Shown: positions 6,884 to 10,463 of the stretch, piece after piece | Layout: each line of letters starts with the position of its first letter | How positions within the stretch are numbered: the stretch's first letter is position 1 | NCBI GenBank assembly: GCA_040235415.1 | Contig: JBECKR010000299.1 | Coordinates: 1-10,463, forward strand | Direction: 5' to 3' | Length of the DNA: 10,463 bases | DNA from: JBECKR01 sp040235415 | GTDB taxonomy: Bacteria > Acidobacteriota > Polarisedimenticolia > Polarisedimenticolales > Polarisedimenticolaceae | Made by a program: the position numbers and the translations under genes | The notes under the pieces: model-generated | The model's input: the letters and a program-made list of their open reading frames with translations, nothing else | What the model was told of the DNA's origin: nothing | Databases searched by the model: none

Positions 6884-6899
6884 GCAACTCCGGAGTTGC
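6884..6899. promoter_or_regulatory. Perfect 16-bp palindrome, distal operator candidate (O1)
   Basis: GCAACTCCGGAGTTGC is its own exact reverse complement. It lies upstream of the SRPBCC-ArsR operon and overlaps the candidate -35 (6896-6901). A second dyad with the same GCAAC/GTTGC arms is centred 41 bp downstream, close to four helical turns. ArsR-family repressors are dimeric winged-helix proteins that bind such dyads at their own promoters, so it is inferred to be an ArsR operator. Confidence 0.65.
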
Positions 6900-6924
6900 G
6901 TTTTGACGGGTGGCCGCGTATCCT
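6896..6924 (+). promoter_or_regulatory. Candidate sigma70-type promoter of the SRPBCC-ArsR operon
   Basis: -35 candidate TTGCGT at 6896-6901, 17-nt spacer, -10 candidate TATCCT at 6919-6924, just before the second dyad. Both hexamers are imperfect (3/6 and 4/6 matches). A better -35-like hexamer, TTGACG at 6903-6908, has no -10 at proper spacing. The position between the two dyads supports the call more than the hexamers do. Confidence 0.4.
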
Positions 6925-6940
6925 GCAACCCGGAGGTTGC
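6925..6940. promoter_or_regulatory. Second dyad, proximal operator candidate (O2) containing the ribosome binding site
   Basis: GCAACC-CGGA-GGTTGC has exact 6-bp arms and shares 12 of 16 bases with the upstream palindrome. It covers the expected transcription start (about 6931) and includes GGAGG at 6932-6936, 7 nt before the ATG at 6944. A repressor bound here would block transcription initiation; if the RNA starts further upstream, the same arms would form a hairpin that hides the ribosome binding site. Confidence 0.65.
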
Positions 6941-6943
6941 CAA

Positions 6944-7396
6944 ATGAGCCGAACCGACCGTATCGAGAAGACCGTGCTGCTCCGCGCCCCGCGCTCCCGC
7001 GTGTGGCGCGCCCTCACCGACGCCGCCGAGTTCGGCGCGTGGTTCCGGGTGAGCCTCGAGGGACCGTTCGTCGCGGGTGCGGCGAACCGCGGGAAGGTGA
7101 CGTATCCCGGCTACGAGCACGTCACGATGGAGGTCATGGTCGAGAGGATCGAGCCCGAGACCCTGTTCTCGTTCCGCTGGCACCCGAACGCCGTCGATCC
7201 CGGGAAGGACTACTCGGAGGAGCCGACGACGCTCGTCGAGTTCCGGCTCGAGGACGCGCCCGAGGGGACGCGCTTGACCGTCGTCGAGTCCGGGTTCGAC
7301 CGACTCCCCCCCGAGCGGCGCGACGAGTCGCTGCCGCGGAACGCGGAGGGCTGGAAGGGTCAGATGGAGAACGTGCGCCGCCATGTCGAGCGCTGA
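6944..7396 (+). CDS. SRPBCC-domain protein, AHSA1 type
   Basis: 150 residues covering one START-like SRPBCC fold, a hydrophobic-pocket domain. The AHSA1-type pattern is clear: IEKTVLLRAPRSRVWRALTDAAEFGAWF at the N-terminus, a middle strand region with FSFRWHP, TTLVEFRLEDAPEGTRLTVVESGFDRLP, and a C-terminal helix GWKGQMENVRRHVER. The ligand or partner is unknown, and such genes are often given misleading names (for example VanB-like oxidoreductase). The ATG at 6944 is used because GGAGG lies 7 nt upstream; the in-frame TTG at 6896 falls within the operator region and is rejected. It overlaps the arsR-type gene by 14 nt. SRPBCC-ArsR pairs are common, and the SRPBCC protein may sense or act on the signal that releases the repressor, but this is inference. 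Confidence 0.85.
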   Translation: MSRTDRIEKTVLLRAPRSRVWRALTDAAEFGAWFRVSLEGPFVAGAANRGKVTYPGYEHVTMEVMVERIEPETLFSFRWHPNAVDPGKDYSEEPTTLVEFRLEDAPEGTRLTVVESGFDRLPPERRDESLPRNAEGWKGQMENVRRHVER

Positions 7397-7700
7397 CGCC
7401 GCCCCGCTGTTCGCGGCGCTCGGCGACGCCACGCGCCTCGCGCTCCTCGCCCGGCTCTCGACCCACGGCCCCGGGTCGATCGCCAGGCTCGCCGAGGGCG
7501 TGCCGGTCTCGAGGCAGGCGGTGACGAAGCACCTCGAGGTGCTCTCTCACGCCGGCCTCGTGCGCGACCGGCGTCGCGGGCGGGAGAGGGTCTGGGCGCT
7601 CGAGCCGCATCGACTGACCGACGCGAAGCGCTACCTCGATCGCATCTCGGCGCAGTGGGACGACGCCCTGGCCCGCCTGGCGCGGCTCGTCGAGGAGTGA
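7383..7700 (+). CDS. ArsR-family winged-helix repressor (SRPBCC-partner type)
   Basis: 105 residues. The N-terminus AAPLFAALGDATRLALLARL is the typical first helix of ArsR/SmtB proteins. The helix-turn-helix is SIARLAEGVPVSRQAVTKHLEVLSHAGLV, followed by the wing RDRRRGRERVWALEP and a C-terminal dimer helix. It contains no Cys and lacks the ELCVCD metal site of SmtB/ArsR, so classic thiol metal sensing is unlikely. The start overlaps the SRPBCC gene by 14 nt in a different frame, so coexpression is near certain; GGAG lies 13 nt upstream, a little far. It probably represses its own operon through the dyads at 6884-6899 and 6925-6940. The signal is unknown. Confidence 0.88.
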   Translation: MSSADAAPLFAALGDATRLALLARLSTHGPGSIARLAEGVPVSRQAVTKHLEVLSHAGLVRDRRRGRERVWALEPHRLTDAKRYLDRISAQWDDALARLARLVEE

Positions 7701-7730
7701 GCCCGGGTCGCCGTCCTCCCCGGCGATCCG

Positions 7731-7739
7731 TGGTACAGT
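7731..7739 (+). promoter_or_regulatory. Candidate extended -10 promoter of the E1 gene
   Basis: TGGTACAGT fits a TGn extended -10 with TACAGT (4/6 match to TATAAT). No convincing -35 lies 17 nt upstream. It would start RNA near 7746, about 95 nt before the E1 ATG, directly in a 5-bp inverted repeat GGACC-ctgcc-GGTCC (7743-7757). Confidence 0.33.
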
Positions 7740-7780
7740 TGAGGACCCTGCCGGTCCACAATTCGCTCTCGCCGCACCGT

Positions 7781-7807
7781 GGGCCGGATCCGCCGCCGGA
7801 CCGGCCC
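7781..7807 (+). promoter_or_regulatory. Strong GC hairpin in the E1 gene leader
   Basis: Arms GGGCCGG (7781-7787) and CCGGCCC (7801-7807) pair exactly. With one bulged A (7788) the stem continues with TCCG/CGGA around a CCGC tetraloop, making 11 base pairs, mostly G-C. It ends 32 nt before the E1 ATG. No U-run follows, so it is not an ordinary terminator. It could be a 5' stabiliser, a protein-binding site, or simply a product of GC-rich DNA. Confidence 0.45.
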
Positions 7808-7839
7808 GTACCGAAACCGAGAACAGGGAGCGTGGCGCC

Positions 7840-10248
7840 ATGAGCCGAACGCAGAAGCGATCGAAGCGCGAGACCGGCCGCGAAGCGATCCTCGCCGACT
7901 ACCGCGTCGGGTTCCGCAGCCGCCAGGCGAGCCTCCTCGGCCGCAAGGAGGTGTTCTCGGGCAAGGCCAAGTTCGGGATCTTCGGAGACGGCAAGGAGGT
8001 CGCGCAGCTCGCGATGGCGCGCGCCTTCCGGCCCGGCGACGTCCGCGCCGGGTACTACCGCGACCAGACGTTCATGCTGGCGCTCGGCGTCCTGACCGTC
8101 GAACAGTTCTTCGCGCAGCTGTACGCGCACGCCGACGTCGAGGCCGATCCGTCCTCGGCCGGGCGACAGATGACCGCGCACTTCGCGACCCGGCTGCTCG
8201 AGCCCGACGGCTCGTGGAAGGCGCTCGTCGAGGAGTACAACTCGTCCGCCGACGGCTCGCCGACGGCGTCGCAGATGCCGCGGCTCGTCGGGTTGGCGTA
8301 CGCCTCGCGGCTGTATCGCGAGCTCCCCGAGCTGCACGCCCTGACGCGGTTCTCGCGCAACGGCGACGAGGTCGCGTTCGGGACGATCGGCAACGCGAGC
8401 TGCGCCGAGGGCCTGTTCTGGGAGGCGGTCAACGCCATCGGCGTGCTGCGCGCTCCGGCCGTGATCTCGATCTGGGACGACGGCTACGGCATCTCCGTGC
8501 CGAACGAGCACCAGATCACGAACGGGAGCGTCTCGGAGCTCCTGCAGGGATTCCGGCGCGGCGAGGGGACGAGCGGCGGGTTCGACGTTCACCGCGTGCG
8601 CGGGTGGGACTACGCGGCGCTGCGCGAGACGTACCTCGAGGCGGCCGACACCGCGCGGCGCGAGCACGTGCCGTCGATCGTGCACGTCGTCGAGATGACG
8701 CAGCCCCAGGGACATTCGACCTCGGGGAGCCACGAGCGCTACAAGTCGAAGGAGCGCCTCGCGTGGGAGCGGGAGGTCGACTGCCTCGCGCGGATGCGGG
8801 ACTGGATGATCGAGCAGGGAATCGTCGAGGCGGACGCGCTCGACCGGCTCGAGGACGACGACCGCGCGGCCGTCGTGGCCGCCAAGGACCGCGCCTGGAA
8901 GGCGTATCTCGATCCGATCCGCGAGGAGCGCGACGCCGTCTCCGGGATGCTGGAGGCGCTCGCGGGCGGCGTCGAGGACGGCGCCGCCGTGCGTCGGGCC
9001 GGAGAGCGGCTGCGGAGCGCTGCGGTCCCGCTGCGTCGCGACCTCGTGCAGGCCGCGACCGACGCGCTCGTCGCGACGCGGGGGAAGGACCTCCCGGAGC
9101 GGGCGCGGCTCGCCGCGTGGCGGCGCCGAGCGACCATCGAGGGGGACGAGCGCTACGGCTCGCACCTCTACAGCGAGTCCGCCCGATCCCCGTTGCGGGT
9201 CGAGGCCGTGCCCCCGGCGTACGACGACGACGCCGAGATGCTGCGCGGGTTCGAGATCCTGAACCGCTGCTTCGACGCCGCGCTCGCGCGCCACCCCGAG
9301 CTGATCGCGTTCGGCGAGGACGTCGGCAAGCTCGGCGACGTCAACCAGGGGTTCATGGGGCTGCAGGAGCACTACGGCGAGCTTCGCGTGTCCGACGCCG
9401 GGATCCGCGAGGCGACGCTGCTCGGGCAGGCGATCGGGATGGCCGAGCGCGGGTTGCGGCCCCTGGTCGAGATCCAGTACCTGGACTACATGCTGTACGC
9501 CCTGCAGACCCTGTCCGACGACCTCGCCAGTCTGCGCTGGCGCACCCGAGGAGGACAGAAGGCGCCGGTGATCGTGCGCACGCGCGGCCACCGCCTCGAG
9601 GGCGTGTGGCACTCGGGCTCGCCGATGGCGGGGATCCTGAATCTCGTGCGCGGGGTCCACGTCTGCGTGCCGCGCGACATGACGCGCGCCGCGGGGATGT
9701 ACAACACGCTGCTCCGCGGCGACGACCCCGCGATCGTGGTCGAGGTGCTGAACGGCTATCGTCTCCGGGAGCCGCTGCCCGCGAACATCGGGGAGTTCAC
9801 GGTCGAGCTCGGCGTTCCCGAGGTGCTGCGGGAGGGTCGCGACGTCACGCTCGTGACCTACGGCGCCTGCTGCCGGATCGCGCTCGAGGCCGCCGAGCCG
9901 CTCCGCGAGCTCGGCGTCGACATCGAGATCGTGGACGTCGGCACGCTGCTGCCGTTCGACCGCCGCGGCGTGATCGCGCGGTCGCTGCGCAAGACCGCAC
10001 GCCTCGTGCTGGTCGACGAGGACGTCCCCGGCGGGACGACGGCGTACATGATGCGCCAGATCCTCGAGGTCGAGGACGGCTACCATCTGCTCGACTCGAA
10101 GCCGGTCACCGTGCCCGCGAAGGAGCACCGCCCGGCCTACGGCTCCGACGGCGACTACTGGTCGAAGCCGAGCCGTGAGTCGATCGTCGAGGCGGTGTAC
10201 GGCCTGTTGCGCGAGAGCGAGCCCGGACGATTTCCCGAGACCTTCTGA
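7840..10248 (+). CDS. Fused alpha/beta E1 component of a 2-oxo-acid dehydrogenase
   Basis: Thiamine-diphosphate-dependent decarboxylase that feeds acyl groups to the lipoyl E2 of a branched-chain 2-oxo-acid or pyruvate dehydrogenase complex. 802 residues joining the normally separate subunits. The alpha part (about 40-330) has FGDGKEVAQLAMARAF, the cofactor region GTIGNASCAEGLFWEAVNAIGV (Asn185) to WDDGYGIS (212-219), and the GHSTSGSHERYKSKE loop (291-305). A charged helical linker (about 330-465) follows. The beta part (about 466-802) has FGEDVGKLGD, DAGIREATLLGQAIGMAERGLRPLVEIQYLDY with catalytic Glu524, RTRGHRLEGVWHSGSPM and VDVGTLLPFDRRGV. ATG at 7840 follows GGGAG by 9 nt. No E2 or E3 gene is in the window. 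Asn185 replaces the usual Mg-binding Asp. Substrate is undetermined. Confidence 0.9.
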   Translation: MSRTQKRSKRETGREAILADYRVGFRSRQASLLGRKEVFSGKAKFGIFGDGKEVAQLAMARAFRPGDVRAGYYRDQTFMLALGVLTVEQFFAQLYAHADVEADPSSAGRQMTAHFATRLLEPDGSWKALVEEYNSSADGSPTASQMPRLVGLAYASRLYRELPELHALTRFSRNGDEVAFGTIGNASCAEGLFWEAVNAIGVLRAPAVISIWDDGYGISVPNEHQITNGSVSELLQGFRRGEGTSGGFDVHRVRGWDYAALRETYLEAADTARREHVPSIVHVVEMTQPQGHSTSGSHERYKSKERLAWEREVDCLARMRDWMIEQGIVEADALDRLEDDDRAAVVAAKDRAWKAYLDPIREERDAVSGMLEALAGGVEDGAAVRRAGERLRSAAVPLRRDLVQAATDALVATRGKDLPERARLAAWRRRATIEGDERYGSHLYSESARSPLRVEAVPPAYDDDAEMLRGFEILNRCFDAALARHPELIAFGEDVGKLGDVNQGFMGLQEHYGELRVSDAGIREATLLGQAIGMAERGLRPLVEIQYLDYMLYALQTLSDDLASLRWRTRGGQKAPVIVRTRGHRLEGVWHSGSPMAGILNLVRGVHVCVPRDMTRAAGMYNTLLRGDDPAIVVEVLNGYRLREPLPANIGEFTVELGVPEVLREGRDVTLVTYGACCRIALEAAEPLRELGVDIEIVDVGTLLPFDRRGVIARSLRKTARLVLVDEDVPGGTTAYMMRQILEVEDGYHLLDSKPVTVPAKEHRPAYGSDGDYWSKPSRESIVEAVYGLLRESEPGRFPETF

Positions 10249-10254
10249 GGGCGC

Positions 10255-10463
10255 TCACCCACGCCAGGTGACGGCGAACAGCGCGACGAACGCCGCCGTC
10301 ACGACGAGCTGGCGCCACCCGAGCGCGGCCGGCCGCATCCGGACCGCGGGCGCGAGCGTGCCGCGGACCGCCTCGATCGCCGGAACCGCGAACGCTAGCC
10401 ACAGGAGAGCCGGCAGCACTCCCGCCGCCGAGAGCGCCGCGACCGCCGCGAGCGCGCCGAAGT
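10255..10463 (-). CDS. C-terminal part of a membrane protein (N-terminus outside window), possibly YwiC-like
   Basis: An open minus-strand frame enters from the right edge and stops at TGA (10257-10255), 6 nt past the E1 stop in convergent orientation. The visible residues, about 69, form two hydrophobic segments: FGALAAVAALSAAGVLPALL with WLAFAVPAIEAV, and LVVTAAFVALFAVTW, joined by a basic loop with RMRPAALGWRQ. A basic loop followed by GWRQ or GWRE and a last membrane helix reminds me of YwiC-like proteins, but that rests on a short stretch and is weak. No terminator is seen in the gap. Confidence 0.55.
   Translation of the reverse strand, partial: FGALAAVAALSAAGVLPALLWLAFAVPAIEAVRGTLAPAVRMRPAALGWRQLVVTAAFVALFAVTWRG

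Noticed and set aside
6896..6943. Upstream TTG start for the SRPBCC protein
   Set aside because: It would translate the promoter and second dyad; the ATG at 6944 has GGAGG at good spacing and gives the usual family N-terminus.
7840..7850. Shared ATGAGCCGAAC at the starts of the SRPBCC gene (6944) and the E1 gene (7840)
   Set aside because: Eleven identical bases at two start codons are easily explained by common MSRT N-termini and codon bias; flanks do not match.
7360..10128. A 922-codon minus-strand open frame opposite the E1 gene
   Set aside because: It reads as Arg-, His-, Asp- and Pro-rich low-complexity protein with no motif, and the plus strand holds a complete E1 with catalytic motifs. 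Long antisense open frames are normal in DNA this GC-rich.

Overview
This is a very GC-rich bacterial window (strong G/C preference at third codon positions) from an organism I cannot name. The argC-argJ-argB-argD-argR order, the fused E1 2-oxo-acid dehydrogenase and the ANKH-like exporter would suit an Acidobacteriota-like or other deep-branching soil/sediment lineage, but that is a guess.

Left part (1-4408, + strand): an arginine biosynthesis operon. It starts inside argC, just after the catalytic Cys codon, and continues argJ, argB, argD, argR. The first four genes are translationally coupled: argC/argJ share ATGA, argJ and argB are 10 nt apart, and argB/argD share GTGA. argR follows 43 nt later, after a 25-nt near-perfect palindrome that begins inside the argD stop codon. 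Together the genes take N-acetylglutamate to ornithine with acetyl recycling by ArgJ, under the arginine repressor ArgR.

Middle (4401-6802, - strand): an ANKH-like multi-pass membrane exporter ends convergently on argR, with the two stop codons inside one 8-nt overlap. Upstream of it are about 290 bp without an intact gene, holding what looks like a frameshifted small ORF. Next comes a type II toxin-antitoxin pair: a ribbon-helix-helix antitoxin and an overlapping TacT-like GNAT acetyltransferase toxin.

Right-middle (6785-7700): a divergent intergenic region leads to a two-gene + strand operon, an AHSA1-type SRPBCC protein and an ArsR-family repressor. Two GCAAC/GTTGC dyads about 41 bp apart bracket a candidate promoter; the second contains the ribosome binding site. 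This looks like an autoregulated switch.

Right part (7701-10463): a leader with a candidate extended -10 promoter and a strong hairpin precedes an 802-residue fused alpha/beta E1 of a branched-chain or pyruvate-type 2-oxo-acid dehydrogenase, with an unusual Asn in place of the expected Mg-binding Asp. A convergent membrane-protein C-terminus runs off the right edge.

Most of the window is ordinary metabolism. The parts most worth a second look are the double-dyad SRPBCC-ArsR control region, the palindrome at argD/argR, and the N/D arrangement in the E1 cofactor site. I saw no CRISPR array, tRNA, rRNA or insertion sequence. I found no clearly new multi-gene system.
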